NCBI RefSeq assembly: GCF_003938655.1
Contig: NZ_RJJT01000016.1
Span: 84,848-148,847 of the forward strand
Source of the DNA: Rhizobium pisi
Lineage (GTDB): Bacteria; Pseudomonadota; Alphaproteobacteria; Rhizobiales; Rhizobiaceae
Reading direction: 5' to 3'
Length of the DNA stretch: 64,000 nucleotides
How positions within the stretch are numbered: position 1 is the first letter of the stretch; each line of letters starts with the position of its first letter. Shown piece after piece: positions 17,625-26,389 of this stretch. A program made the translations under genes and the position numbers. Below the pieces are notes generated by a model. The model searched no databases. It was not told the origin of the DNA and was given only the letters and a program-made list of their open reading frames with translations.

Positions 17625-18603
17625 TCGATCGCTTCTGAGGGTCGAGAACCTGACGACCCAGTTCGAACTGCCGGCAAAAGGCCTCTTCAAGCCGCCGGTC
17701 TTCCTCACCGCCGTCAACAATGTCAGCTTCGATCTCGCCGAGGGCCGCACGCTCGGCATCGTCGGCGAATCCGGCTGCGGCAAGTCCACGCTCGGCCGCT
17801 CCATCCTGCGGCTCCTGAAGTCGCAGAAGGGCCGCATCCTCTGGCAGGGCCGCAACCTTCTCGACCTCACCGATGAGGAAATGCGCGCCGCACGCCGCGA
17901 CATGCAGATCATCTTCCAGGATCCGATCGCCTCGCTCGACCCGCGCATGACGGTTGGCGATATCATCGCCGAGCCGCTCACCGTCTTCGAGCCGAAGCTT
18001 TCGAAGGCCGAGCGCACCGAGCGCGTGCGAGAGATCATGACCGCTGTCGGCCTCGTGCCGGAGATGATCAACCGCTATCCCCACGAATTCTCCGGCGGCC
18101 AGGCACAGCGCATCGGCATTGCCCGCGCGGTTGTCACCAAACCGAAGCTCATCGTCTGCGACGAGCCGGTTTCCGCCCTCGACGTCTCGATCCAGGGCCA
18201 GGTGATCACGCTTCTGCGCAAATTGCGCAAGGAGTTCGGCCTGACGCTGATCTTCATCAGCCATGATCTCTCGGTCGTGCGCCTGATCTCGGACGATGTG
18301 CTGGTGCTCTATCTCGGCAGGGTGGTGGAAGCCGGTGACTGCGCCACCGTCTTCGATCATCCCGCCCATCCCTATACGCAGGCGTTGTTTTCCGCAGCGC
18401 CGATCCCGGATCCGAAACTTGCGCGCCTGCGCACCCGCATCCGCCTGCAGGGCGATCCACCCTCGCCGCTCAATCCGCCGAAAGGCTGCGTCTTCTCTCC
18501 CCGCTGCTGGAAAGCGACCGACATTTGTCGCACCGAAATGCCGCCGACCGAGGAAGTCCGCCCCGGCCAGAAGGCCGCCTGCTATCACATGGACAGGCCG
18601 TGA
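17617..18603 (+). CDS. oppF: Oligopeptide ABC transporter ATPase OppF
   Basis: Second ATPase of the peptide transporter, 328 residues, with Walker A GESGCGKST, signature FSGGQAQR, Walker B LIVCDEPVSALD and the C-terminal GCVFSPRCWKATDIC cysteine cluster. It is the last gene of the operon, and a strong terminator follows directly. The overlap with oppD (8 bases) supports coupled translation. Confidence 0.9.
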   Translation: MADRSLLRVENLTTQFELPAKGLFKPPVFLTAVNNVSFDLAEGRTLGIVGESGCGKSTLGRSILRLLKSQKGRILWQGRNLLDLTDEEMRAARRDMQIIFQDPIASLDPRMTVGDIIAEPLTVFEPKLSKAERTERVREIMTAVGLVPEMINRYPHEFSGGQAQRIGIARAVVTKPKLIVCDEPVSALDVSIQGQVITLLRKLRKEFGLTLIFISHDLSVVRLISDDVLVLYLGRVVEAGDCATVFDHPAHPYTQALFSAAPIPDPKLARLRTRIRLQGDPPSPLNPPKGCVFSPRCWKATDICRTEMPPTEEVRPGQKAACYHMDRP

Positions 18604-18610
18604 ATGGAAC

Positions 18611-18642
18611 GAAGGCCACCTGAAGTGGCCTTCGCTCTTTTC
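18611..18642 (+). terminator. Terminator of the opp operon
   Basis: GAAGGCCAC (18611-18619) pairs perfectly with GTGGCCTTC (18625-18633), followed by GCTCTTTTCC. It begins within ten bases of the oppF stop. Confidence 0.85.
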
Positions 18643-18676
18643 CGAATATCTGCGCATCCATCTTCAAGACGGAGCG

Positions 18677-18700
18677 TTCCGAAACGGGCTTGTTTCGGAA
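18677..18700. promoter_or_regulatory. Perfect inverted repeat before a small secreted protein gene
   Basis: TTCCGAAAC (18677-18685) and GTTTCGGAA (18692-18700) are perfect 9-base arms around a 6-base spacer. No T-run follows. It lies about 80 bases before the gene at 18781, so it could be an operator or a leader hairpin. Confidence 0.45.
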
Positions 18701-18780
18701 TCTATAGTCTCTGATAACGAAGATTTAGATGGCGATATGCTATTTCGTTCCGGCCTGATCATGGGCCAGGGGAACGTTAC

Positions 18781-19122
18781 ATGAAATCGAAACTGTCAGG
18801 ATTGATCGCACTTGCGGCTGCGATCGTCACCGCCTCCGCCGGGCCTTCGCATGCCGAAGATCTGAAGTTCCAGCTCACCAATGGGACCAATTCCGTCCTG
18901 ACGCGTTTCTACAGCTCGCCGACCGGCGTCGACAACTGGGAGGAAGATGTATTCGGCGAGAACGTTCTCGATCCGGGCGAAAGCGTCAACATCACCATCG
19001 CCGACGGCCGCACGGTCTGCAAATACGATATGCGCTTCGAATTCGAAGAGGGTTCCGACCTCGATACCACCGAAGACACGCAGGACCTTTGCGAACTCGG
19101 CAGCTACACAATCCACGAATAA
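18781..19122 (+). CDS. Small secreted protein of unknown function
   Basis: A 113-residue protein with a clear Sec signal peptide (residues 1-25, ending GPSHA, cleaved before EDLKF). The mature part is acidic and predicted all-beta, with DPGESVNITIADGRTVCKYD near the middle and two cysteines (in TVCKYD and DLCELG) that could form a disulfide in the periplasm. I recognise no enzymatic motif. It is a single gene, preceded by an inverted repeat and followed by a terminator. Conserved in rhizobia, I believe, but its function is unknown to me. Confidence 0.75.
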   Translation: MKSKLSGLIALAAAIVTASAGPSHAEDLKFQLTNGTNSVLTRFYSSPTGVDNWEEDVFGENVLDPGESVNITIADGRTVCKYDMRFEFEEGSDLDTTEDTQDLCELGSYTIHE

Positions 19123-19137
19123 CCATCCTTCGCCGGC

Positions 19138-19172
19138 GCCTGCCTTCGCTTCGTCGGTGAAGGCGGGCTTTT
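19138..19172 (+). terminator. Terminator after the small secreted protein gene
   Basis: GCCTGCCTTC (19138-19147) pairs with GAAGGCGGGC (19159-19168) with one G-T wobble, followed by TTTTC. Confidence 0.8.
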
Positions 19173-19298
19173 CATTCCGCGTGAGATCGGCGCCGATGAT
19201 ATCGGTGCTTGTCTCTCCGCGCGGCTCCGCGTATCAGCGGATAATCAAAGCGATGGAGCGGCCTGTTGGATCAGCGGCGCTCATGCCGGGAGGACAAG

Positions 19299-20234
19299 GT
19301 GAGCGCAAGACGGTTTCTATCGATCGGTGAATGCATGGTGGAACTTTCGCAGGCGGGCGACGGCTTGCTGCGCAAGGGCTTTGCCGGCGATACCTTCAAC
19401 ACCGCCTGGTATGCCCGCGCCTGTCTTGCCGCCGACTGGTCCGTCGATTATTTCACCGCGCTTGGCGACGACGCCATGTCGGATGAGATGGTGGCCTTCA
19501 TCGACAAATCAGGCATCGGCACCAGCCTCATCCGCCGCATCAGAGGAAGAACGCCCGGCCTCTATATGATCAACCTGAAGGACGGCGAGCGCTCCTTCAG
19601 CTACTGGCGCGACAATTCGGCTGCCCGCAGCCTCGCCGCCGATCCTGACCGTGTGCGCGAGGCGGTGGAAAGCGCTGACGTCGTCTATTTCTCCGGCATC
19701 ACCCTTGCCATTCTTCCGCGTGAGGATGCCGCAACGCTGCTCGCCGAAATCCGCCGCGCCAAAGCCGCCGGCAAGCTCGTGGTCTTCGACCCCAACATCC
19801 GTCCCCGCCTCTGGGCAAGCTACGACGTGATGCACACGACGATCAGCGAAGGCGCCCGCTCTTCCGTGCTCGTCATGCCGAGTTTCGACGACGAGGCCGC
19901 CCATTTTGGCGACGATTCCATCGACGCGACCATCCACCGCTATAAGGCGCTCGGCGCCGTCAATATTGTCGTCAAGAACGGTGCGGATGGCGTCAGGTTG
20001 AATTTCGCCGGCGAGGAGACCTTCGTTCCGGCCGAGAAGGTGAAGAAGGTGGTCGACACGACAAGCGCCGGCGACAGTTTCAATGGCGCCTTCCTTTCCC
20101 GATATCTGGAAACCGGCGATGCGCCCGCCGCCGCCCGCTTCGCGGCAGGCGTCGCAGCCCGCGTCGTCAGCGAGCATGGCGCGTTGGTCGTGAAAGAAAA
20201 GCTTGGCTTGAGCGGCGGCCGGGCCCGCGCATGA
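19299..20234 (+). CDS. kdgK: PfkB-family sugar kinase, probably 2-dehydro-3-deoxygluconate kinase
   Basis: Ribokinase/PfkB-family kinase of 311 residues. The opening RFLSIGECMVELSQ, the substrate-loop segment GFAGDTFNTAWYAR and the C-terminal anion-hole motif DTTSAGDSFNGAFLSRYL match KdgK, which phosphorylates 2-keto-3-deoxygluconate in the Entner-Doudoroff-linked breakdown of uronates. The catalytic base would be the aspartate of SAGDSF. I chose the GTG at 19299 because GGGAGGA lies just upstream; the frame extends further but without resemblance. No uronate genes are adjacent, so the substrate remains inferred. Confidence 0.8.
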   Translation: MSARRFLSIGECMVELSQAGDGLLRKGFAGDTFNTAWYARACLAADWSVDYFTALGDDAMSDEMVAFIDKSGIGTSLIRRIRGRTPGLYMINLKDGERSFSYWRDNSAARSLAADPDRVREAVESADVVYFSGITLAILPREDAATLLAEIRRAKAAGKLVVFDPNIRPRLWASYDVMHTTISEGARSSVLVMPSFDDEAAHFGDDSIDATIHRYKALGAVNIVVKNGADGVRLNFAGEETFVPAEKVKKVVDTTSAGDSFNGAFLSRYLETGDAPAAARFAAGVAARVVSEHGALVVKEKLGLSGGRARA

Positions 20235-20309
20235 CAATATAACAAGAATGCCATGCGCGGGCGCTCCCCGCCTTATCGGCATTCCGGCTCCCCGGAGCGA
20301 AACAGGAAA

Positions 20310-20501
20310 TCAGGACTTCGTCGGCCGATCGGTCTCGCGAACCGCCTCGTCATGATACCAGCAGCTGTCGAGCGCTGCGTCGCAGACATCGGCTGCCTCG
20401 CGCTCCATTATCCGGGCGCGTTCGAACCGGCTGACGGCCCGCGGCGGCCTGACGGGAAACTGGTAGATCGTTGCGGATTCACGATGGAAACCGGTGGGCA
20501 T
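20310..20501 (-). CDS. gstI: Glutamine synthetase translational inhibitor (DUF2735)
   Basis: A 63-residue protein divergent from glnII, the same size and arrangement as GstI of R. leguminosarum, which lowers GSII synthesis at the level of translation. The FHRESATIYQFP stretch near residues 5-16 is the hallmark of the DUF2735 family. The chosen ATG (20501) has GGAGG seven bases upstream and gives exactly 63 residues; the frame could open 18 codons earlier, but without a ribosome site. Divergent transcription from the shared nitrogen-control region suggests that both genes answer to NtrC. Confidence 0.85.
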   Translation of the reverse strand: MPTGFHRESATIYQFPVRPPRAVSRFERARIMEREAADVCDAALDSCWYHDEAVRETDRPTKS

Positions 20502-20568
20502 GAGATCGCCTCCATTCAGCTCGCGCATCAACATTTGCCACCGAAACCATAGCACGATGCACAGAGTT

Positions 20569-20583
20569 TATGCAAATTGCATA
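20569..20583. promoter_or_regulatory. AT-rich palindrome upstream of gstI
   Basis: TATGCAA and TTGCATA surround one central base, a perfect 7-base-arm palindrome about 70 bases before the gstI start. It may be an operator or overlap the gstI promoter. Confidence 0.4.
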
Positions 20584-20593
20584 AAATATATGC

Positions 20594-20610
20594 ATCACCA
20601 TCACGGTGAT
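20594..20610. promoter_or_regulatory. NtrC-type binding site in the gstI-glnII intergenic region
   Basis: ATCACC-N5-GGTGAT is a perfect inverted repeat that keeps the CACC-N5-GGTG core of the NtrC consensus TGCACC-N5-GGTGCA. It lies about 220 bases upstream of the sigma-54 promoter of glnII, a normal enhancer distance, and about 95 bases before gstI. Confidence 0.55.
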
Positions 20611-20827
20611 TGATCGCTATGCTGTCTACGCCAGAAGCTGGCGCCTATTTGTTCAACACTTCATCAGTTTAGGCTAACGCCCAATTTTTCATCCGGTTCC
20701 AAGGCCAAAAATTTCCTTTCTTCCTGATGATTCAGCCTTCGGCTGTGAAATCGGGCTACTTTAGGGGAAGCGGAAAAAAGCGCGCAGGCCGGCTGATTCG
20801 TGATTTTTCTTTCGCAGGGCGTCAAAC

Positions 20828-20844
20828 TGGCACGCTACATGCTT
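20828..20844 (+). promoter_or_regulatory. Sigma-54 promoter of glnII
   Basis: TGGCACG-N4-ATGCT has the invariant GG (20829-20830) and GC (20841-20842) ten bases apart and matches the consensus TGGCACG-N4-TTGCW in all but one core position. Transcription would start near 20853, leaving a leader of about 80 bases before glnII. Confidence 0.8.
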
Positions 20845-20933
20845 CAATAGATGCATCCCCTGGCGGTCGGATGCGTTTGCGCGCCGAGATCGTCTCCGGA
20901 TTTGCTCACCTTCGTAGCATTGAGAGAGTCACG

Positions 20934-21974
20934 ATGACAAAATATAAGCTCGAGTATATTTGGCTCGATGGGTACACTCCGGTACCGAACCTGCGTGGCA
21001 AGACGCAGATCAAGGAATTTGACGTATTCCCGACGCTGGAACAGCTTCCGCTCTGGGGCTTTGACGGCTCCTCGACGCAGCAGGCCGAAGGCCGCAGCTC
21101 CGATTGCGTGCTGAAGCCCGTCGCCATCTATCCCGACCCGGCCCGCACCAACGGCGCGCTCGTCATGTGCGAAGTCATGATGCCCGATGGCGTCACCCCG
21201 CACGCATCGAATGCCCGCGCCACCATCCTCGACGATGAGGATGCCTGGTTCGGCTTCGAGCAGGAATATTTCTTCTACCAGAACGGCCGTCCGCTCGGCT
21301 TCCCCGAGCAGGGCTATCCGGCTCCGCAGGGTCCTTACTACACCGGCGTCGGCTATTCGAACGTCGGCGACGTCGCCCGCGAAATCGTCGAAGAACATCT
21401 CGACCTGTGCCTGGCTGCCGGCATCAACCACGAAGGCATCAATGCCGAAGTGGCCAAGGGCCAGTGGGAATTCCAGATTTTCGGCAAAGGCTCCAAGAAG
21501 GCTGCCGACCAGATCTGGATGGCGCGCTACCTGCTGCAGCGCCTGACCGAAAAGTACGGCATCGACATCGAGTATCATTGCAAGCCGCTCGGCGACACCG
21601 ACTGGAACGGTTCGGGCATGCACTGCAACTTCTCGACCAAGTACATGCGTGAAGTCGGCGGCAAGGCCTATTTCGAAGCGCTGATGGCGCAGTTCGAAAA
21701 GAACCTGATGGACCACATCAATGTCTACGGCCCTGACAATGACAAGCGCCTGACCGGCAAGCACGAGACGGCTCCGTGGAACAAGTTCTCCTACGGCGTT
21801 GCCGACCGCGGTGCTTCGATCCGCGTACCGCATTCCTTCATCAAGAACGACTACAAGGGCTATCTGGAAGATCGCCGCCCGAACTCGCAGGGCTGCCCCT
21901 ACCAGATCGCTTCGCAGGTTCTGAAGACGATCTCGGAAGTTCCGCTCGCAGGCTCGGCTTCCGCCGCCGCCTGA
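20934..21974 (+). CDS. glnII: Glutamine synthetase II (eukaryote-type)
   Basis: Glutamine synthetase of the short GSII class, 346 residues, which condenses ammonia with glutamate using ATP. The start MTKYKLEYIWLDGYTP, the active-site FGFEQEYFFYQ, NHEGINAEVAKGQWEFQI, and the ATP/glutamate-binding HETAPWNKFSYGVADRGASIRVP blocks are all present. The length is far below GSI (about 470) and lacks the adenylylation-loop tyrosine region, as expected for GSII. It has its own sigma-54 promoter with an upstream NtrC-type site and diverges from gstI, so nitrogen-limited expression plus GstI control is likely. Confidence 0.95.
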   Translation: MTKYKLEYIWLDGYTPVPNLRGKTQIKEFDVFPTLEQLPLWGFDGSSTQQAEGRSSDCVLKPVAIYPDPARTNGALVMCEVMMPDGVTPHASNARATILDDEDAWFGFEQEYFFYQNGRPLGFPEQGYPAPQGPYYTGVGYSNVGDVAREIVEEHLDLCLAAGINHEGINAEVAKGQWEFQIFGKGSKKAADQIWMARYLLQRLTEKYGIDIEYHCKPLGDTDWNGSGMHCNFSTKYMREVGGKAYFEALMAQFEKNLMDHINVYGPDNDKRLTGKHETAPWNKFSYGVADRGASIRVPHSFIKNDYKGYLEDRRPNSQGCPYQIASQVLKTISEVPLAGSASAAA

Positions 21975-21983
21975 CCTCCCAGC

Positions 21984-22012
21984 GGCGCCGGTCCTCGACC
22001 GGCGCCGTCATT
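21984..22012 (+). terminator. Terminator-like hairpin after glnII
   Basis: GGCGCCGGT (21984-21992) pairs perfectly with ACCGGCGCC (21998-22006) around CCTCG. The following sequence is only weakly T-rich (GTCATTCCTT). Confidence 0.65.
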
Positions 22013-22211
22013 CCTTCCGCATGAAAGCCGTGATCGACCGCTGACATATTCGCGGGGATCGAGCCGCTAAGGCTCTGCAAACACAGACATGCGGCTGTAA
22101 TATTTCCATCATGGTCATGCCTCAAAATAGGCAAGCGGGAATCGCCGTTCCGGAACCCCGCTTTGGGGTTGAGCGTTGGCATATCACTGCAACGCGGATG
22201 GAAATCGTGAC

Positions 22212-23393
22212 ATGCTGCAACGTCCGGCAAACACTTACAGCGGCGAGAGCTGGGCCAATGCCGCCTCCGCCGGCAATCTGCCGGAACGGCTCGTGATCGT
22301 CACCGACGCCTGGCATCCGCAGGTCAACGGCGTCGTGCGCTCGATCGAGAACACCAACCGCGAACTGGCAAAGCTGGGCGTCGAAGTCTCGATGGTGACG
22401 CCGGAGCGCTTCAACAGCATCCCCTGCCCGACCTATCCCGAGATCCGCCTGTCGATCGCCGGTTATCGCCGTGTCGCCCGCGAGATCGAAAAGCACAATC
22501 CCTCCTACGTGCATATCGCCACCGAAGGCCCGCTGGGGCTCACCGCCCGCCGCTGGTGCCTGCGCAAGCGCATGCCTTTCTCGACCAGCTATCATACGCG
22601 CTTTCCGGAATATGTTTCTGCCCGCCTGCCGATCCCGCAGAGCTGGCTCTATGCCTTCGTGCGCTGGTTCCACAATGGCGGCGCCGGCTGCATGGTCGCG
22701 ACGCCGAGCCTTGCCCGCGAGCTATCGGCGCGCGGCATCAAGAACCTGATGCCTTGGACCCGTGGCATCGACGCCTCGCAATTCCATCCCATGCCGCTTG
22801 AAGACGAGCCCTTCGGCCTCCCTCGGCCGATCTTCATGACAGTCGGTCGCGTGGCGCTGGAAAAGAACCTGCCGGCCTTTCTCGATCTCGATCTGCCCGG
22901 TTCGAAGGTCGTCGTCGGCGACGGCCCGGCGCGCGCCGAACTGGAGCAGCGCTATCCCCAGGTACACTTCACCGGCGTGAAGTTCGGCGAGGAACTGGCA
23001 AAAACCTATGCCCAGGCCGACGTCTTTGTCTTTCCGTCGCTGACCGATACCTTCGGCAATACCATCCTCGAAGCGCTGGCCTCAGGCGTGCCGGTCGCGG
23101 CCTATCCGGTCACCGGCCCGCTCGACATTATCGGCGAGGACAGTGAGGTCGGCGCGCTCGATCACGATCTTCGGGCGGCATGCCTTGCCGCGCTCTCGGC
23201 CTCACGCGAGAAGTCCCGCGACCTTGCCATGCAATATTCCTGGGAAGCCGCGACGCTGCAGTTCATCAACAACATCCGCGCCGCCAACGGCGTCATCACG
23301 CCGAAATGGAGAAAGGCCTGGCAGTACGCCAAGTCGCTTCCGAGAAGCAGAAAGCCCAGCGAAACCGCCGGGCCTCTTCCCTCCGCAGATTGA
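22212..23393 (+). CDS. GT4-family glycosyltransferase (membrane-lipid or mannosyl type)
   Basis: A 393-residue GT-B enzyme of family GT4. The N-terminal domain opens with VIVTDAWHPQVNGVVRSI, the acceptor-side signature of MgtA/SQD2-like lipid and mannosyl transferases. The C-terminal domain has VGRVALEKNL and the donor-binding EX7E-type region (VFPSLTDTFGNTILEALASGVPVAAY). Relatives transfer mannose, glucose or glucuronate to lipids, and some rhizobial members make glycosyl-diacylglycerols under phosphate limitation; which applies cannot be decided from sequence. The start is ATG 22212. It is monocistronic and converges on der. Confidence 0.75.
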   Translation: MLQRPANTYSGESWANAASAGNLPERLVIVTDAWHPQVNGVVRSIENTNRELAKLGVEVSMVTPERFNSIPCPTYPEIRLSIAGYRRVAREIEKHNPSYVHIATEGPLGLTARRWCLRKRMPFSTSYHTRFPEYVSARLPIPQSWLYAFVRWFHNGGAGCMVATPSLARELSARGIKNLMPWTRGIDASQFHPMPLEDEPFGLPRPIFMTVGRVALEKNLPAFLDLDLPGSKVVVGDGPARAELEQRYPQVHFTGVKFGEELAKTYAQADVFVFPSLTDTFGNTILEALASGVPVAAYPVTGPLDIIGEDSEVGALDHDLRAACLAALSASREKSRDLAMQYSWEAATLQFINNIRAANGVITPKWRKAWQYAKSLPRSRKPSETAGPLPSAD

Positions 23394-23466
23394 TCACTCC
23401 TGCAAGCGTGTCGTTCACGACCTTGATGACTTCACAAAACGCTACCAATCAGCGCCAAGCCCGGCC

Positions 23467-24882
23467 CTACGTCCGTCTCTTCTTGCCTTCGAACGGATTG
23501 TCAGGCGAGCGGAAATGGATGCGGATCGGCACGCTCGGCATGTCGAAATCGTTGCGCAGCCCGTTGATCAGATAGCGCGTATAGGATTCCGGCAGCGCGT
23601 CGGAGCGGGTGCAGGAGATCATGAAGGCCGGCGGGCGGGCCTTGACCTGCGTCATGTATTTCAGCTTGATGCGGCGGCCGGAAACGGCCGGTGGCGGATG
23701 CTGGATCTGCTGCGTCTCCAGCCAGCGGTTGAGCCGAGCCGTCGAAATGCGCTTGTTCCAGACCCTGTCCGTATCGATGATCGACTGCATCAGCTTGTCG
23801 AGGCCCCAGCCGGTCTGGCCGGAGATCGGCACGGCGCGAATGCCGCGCGCCTGCGGCAGCAGTCGGTCGGTCTTCTCGCGCAGATCCGCAAGCACCGCCT
23901 GCCGGTCCTCGATCATGTCCCATTTGTTGAAGGCGAGAACGGCAGCACGCCCCTCGCGCAGCACCAGGTCGACGATCTGCAGGTCCTGCTTCTCGAAGGG
24001 GATCGTCGCATCGAAGACGATGACCACGGTTTCAGCGAAGCGGATGGCGCGCAGCGCATCGGCGACGGAAAGCTTTTCCAGCTTCTCGGTCACTCGCGCC
24101 TTGCGGCGCATGCCTGCCGTATCGAACATCTTGATGGTGCGGCCGCGCCAGTCCCATTCGACCGAAATGGAATCGCGGGTGATGCCCGCCTCCGGCCCGG
24201 TCAAAAGCCGATCCTCGCCCAGGAAACGGTTGATCAGCGTCGACTTGCCGGCATTCGGCCGCCCGACGATCGCCACCCTGAGCGGCTTGGTGTCGTCATA
24301 GGCGGGCTCCTCGTCCTCACCCTCATCAGCCGTCTCGACAATGTCGACGTCGGTGACGGCAACATCCTCCTTGGCATAGGCCCGCTCCTTGCCGATCGCC
24401 TCGACGATCGCGTCGCGCAGATCGAGCATGCCTTGTCCGTGTTCGGCCGAAATCGGCGTCGGCTCTCCCAAGCCGAGCGTATAGGCATCATAGAAACCGC
24501 TGTCGGAACCGCGCGCTTCGGATTTGTTGGCGACGAGCACCACCGGCTTGCCGCGCCGGCGCAGCATTTCGGCGAGCGCGGTATCGACGGGCGTCAGCCC
24601 GTTCTTGGCGTCGACGACGAAGAGCGAAAGATCGGCCTCGTCGATCGCCGCTTCCGTCTGGGCGCGCATGCGGCCCTGCAGGCTTTCCTCGTCGGCCTCT
24701 TCGAGACCGGCCGTATCGATGATCGTGAAGGTCAGGCCCATCAGCCGGGCATCGCCCGGCCGGCGGTCGCGGGTAACACCCGGCGTGTCATCGACAAGCG
24801 CCAGCTTCTTTCCCACCAGCCGGTTGAAAAGCGTCGACTTGCCGACATTCGGACGACCGACGATCGCGACCGTGAAACTCAT
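23467..24882 (-). CDS. der: Ribosome-assembly GTPase Der (EngA)
   Basis: Tandem GTPase of 471 residues needed for 50S ribosome maturation. Domain 1 starts with GRPNVGKST (about residue 8) and domain 2 with GRPNAGKST (about residue 211), each followed by DTPG- or DTAG-type and NK(S/W)D-type motifs (VANKSE, FNKWD). A C-terminal KH-like domain follows from about residue 385. An acidic linker (TADEGEDEEPAYDD) separates the domains. It lies 16 bases after the YfgM-like gene, the same neighbours as in E. coli except that bamB is absent between them. Confidence 0.95.
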   Translation of the reverse strand: MSFTVAIVGRPNVGKSTLFNRLVGKKLALVDDTPGVTRDRRPGDARLMGLTFTIIDTAGLEEADEESLQGRMRAQTEAAIDEADLSLFVVDAKNGLTPVDTALAEMLRRRGKPVVLVANKSEARGSDSGFYDAYTLGLGEPTPISAEHGQGMLDLRDAIVEAIGKERAYAKEDVAVTDVDIVETADEGEDEEPAYDDTKPLRVAIVGRPNAGKSTLINRFLGEDRLLTGPEAGITRDSISVEWDWRGRTIKMFDTAGMRRKARVTEKLEKLSVADALRAIRFAETVVIVFDATIPFEKQDLQIVDLVLREGRAAVLAFNKWDMIEDRQAVLADLREKTDRLLPQARGIRAVPISGQTGWGLDKLMQSIIDTDRVWNKRISTARLNRWLETQQIQHPPPAVSGRRIKLKYMTQVKARPPAFMISCTRSDALPESYTRYLINGLRNDFDMPSVPIRIHFRSPDNPFEGKKRRT

Positions 24883-24898
24883 TCTTTTTCCTTAAAAC

Positions 24899-25582
24899 TC
24901 AGCCCTGCGCGGCGGGCGCCTTGCCGGATGCGGTAATGAGATCAAGCATCATATGGGCGCGATTGGCAACATTGCGCGGGCTGTCGGTATCGTCGACGAT
25001 CGACTGGAACCACTGCCGCGCCTGCGTCATGTTGCCGGCCTTGTAGGCGACAAGGCCGAGCGCCTCGCGCGCCGAATGGCGGAAGGCGTTGCCCGGCACG
25101 GCCATTTCCTCGATCGCGGCCGAAACCTGCTCGTAGGAGCCGTTCTCGATCAGCAGCCAGCCGGCGCGCATTTTCGCTGCATCGCGCACGGCAGCCGGAA
25201 CGCCATTATCCTTGCCGATTTCGTTGAAGGCGGCAATCGCCGCGGCAGCGTCGCCCTTCTGTGCCTGCACGGTCGCGGCCCGCATGCGCGCCAGCACCGG
25301 ATAGGCGCCATGGCCCTCCTTCTCCAGCTTGTCGAGCGCGGCCAGCGCCTCGTCGTTCTTGTTCTCGTCGGCAAGCTTCATCGCCGCCAGGAACTGGTCG
25401 CCGGCGCTGGAGGAGCGGTTGTCGTCCCAGTATTGATAGAGAACCTTGCCGGCGGTGCCGACGACGATCAGGATGGCGACGACGATGATATAGCGGCCGA
25501 AGCGGCGCCAGACGCCCTTCATCTGGTCAGACCGCAATTCCTCATTGACTTCACGGATGAAGCTGTCGTCGTTGAATGCCAT
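24899..25582 (-). CDS. Membrane-anchored TPR protein, YfgM-like
   Basis: A 227-residue protein with an N-terminal cytoplasmic stretch, one membrane anchor at about residues 27-47 (YIIVVAILIVVGTAG), and a periplasmic helical region of TPR-like repeats. It resembles the YfgM/DUF2133 family, which in E. coli associates with SecYEG and periplasmic chaperones. It lies directly upstream of der in the same operon, the conserved gene order. The C-terminus is alanine-rich. Confidence 0.8.
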   Translation of the reverse strand: MAFNDDSFIREVNEELRSDQMKGVWRRFGRYIIVVAILIVVGTAGKVLYQYWDDNRSSSAGDQFLAAMKLADENKNDEALAALDKLEKEGHGAYPVLARMRAATVQAQKGDAAAAIAAFNEIGKDNGVPAAVRDAAKMRAGWLLIENGSYEQVSAAIEEMAVPGNAFRHSAREALGLVAYKAGNMTQARQWFQSIVDDTDSPRNVANRAHMMLDLITASGKAPAAQG

Positions 25583-25685
25583 TCTCGTCTCCGGCCGCGG
25601 AAATTACCCAACATCATGCAAGATGCATATTGTCGGGCCTTCTACCCCATTTTGCAGCCGTTGTAAGGGGGATGTGAAAGATTCG

Positions 25686-26270
25686 TCACATGGCGAGCGG
25701 CGAAACCCCGATCAACCACTCGTGCAGCTTCCAGATGATCAGCGCCCAGACGACGATGCCGATGACGACTGCATAGAAGTCGTATTTGGCCGAGACGAAG
25801 GGGCGAAGCGTGATCTCGCCGGCCCGCTGCCGCCGCTTCAGGGAAATGCGCAGGATGACGCCCCAGGCCAGAAATGCCGCAAACAGCAGCACCGACGACG
25901 TCTCGCCATTGGCCAGCAGATGCGCCAGCGCCCAGATCTTCACCGACAGCACCATCGGATGCTTGGTCTTCGTCGCGATATGCCCCGCCGGCAGCAGCGA
26001 GGCAACGAGACAGATCAGCGCGATCAGCATCAGTGTGATCGTGATATGCGCCATCCAGACCGGCGGATTGTAGAGCATGCCGGTCACCTGACGCGCCTGC
26101 CCGAAACCGTAAATCAGGAGGATCAGCGTGAGGATGCTCGCGATCGAATAGCCGGCCCGCCAGCCCGTCTCGCCGAGGCTTGCAATCATCGAGCGGCGGA
26201 AACCGGGGGCCACCACCCGCACCAGATGCACGCCGAGGAAAAGTATGATGCCGACGATAAGCAATGTCAT
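25686..26270 (-). CDS. NnrU-family membrane protein
   Basis: A 194-residue integral membrane protein with five or six hydrophobic segments, recognisable as the NnrU family by LILFLGVHLVRVVAPGFR at the start and the KTKHPMVLSVKIWALAHLLANGE block in the middle. NnrU was named from a nitric-oxide-reductase regulon, but most members stand apart from denitrification genes, as here, and their function is not settled. The start at ATG 26270 is preferred because GGAAGG lies upstream; nine more codons are open. Confidence 0.8.
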   Translation of the reverse strand: MTLLIVGIILFLGVHLVRVVAPGFRRSMIASLGETGWRAGYSIASILTLILLIYGFGQARQVTGMLYNPPVWMAHITITLMLIALICLVASLLPAGHIATKTKHPMVLSVKIWALAHLLANGETSSVLLFAAFLAWGVILRISLKRRQRAGEITLRPFVSAKYDFYAVVIGIVVWALIIWKLHEWLIGVSPLAM

Positions 26271-26389
26271 TGCGGATCCTTCCGTGCCGTTTGTCATGGC
26301 TTAGAGCCTCGCGTGAAAAAATGCCAGCGCGACCGCAGCTTCGCCGCAATTCTGGTAAAGGAAACCGCGAACAAATTGTCGCGGTGCCC

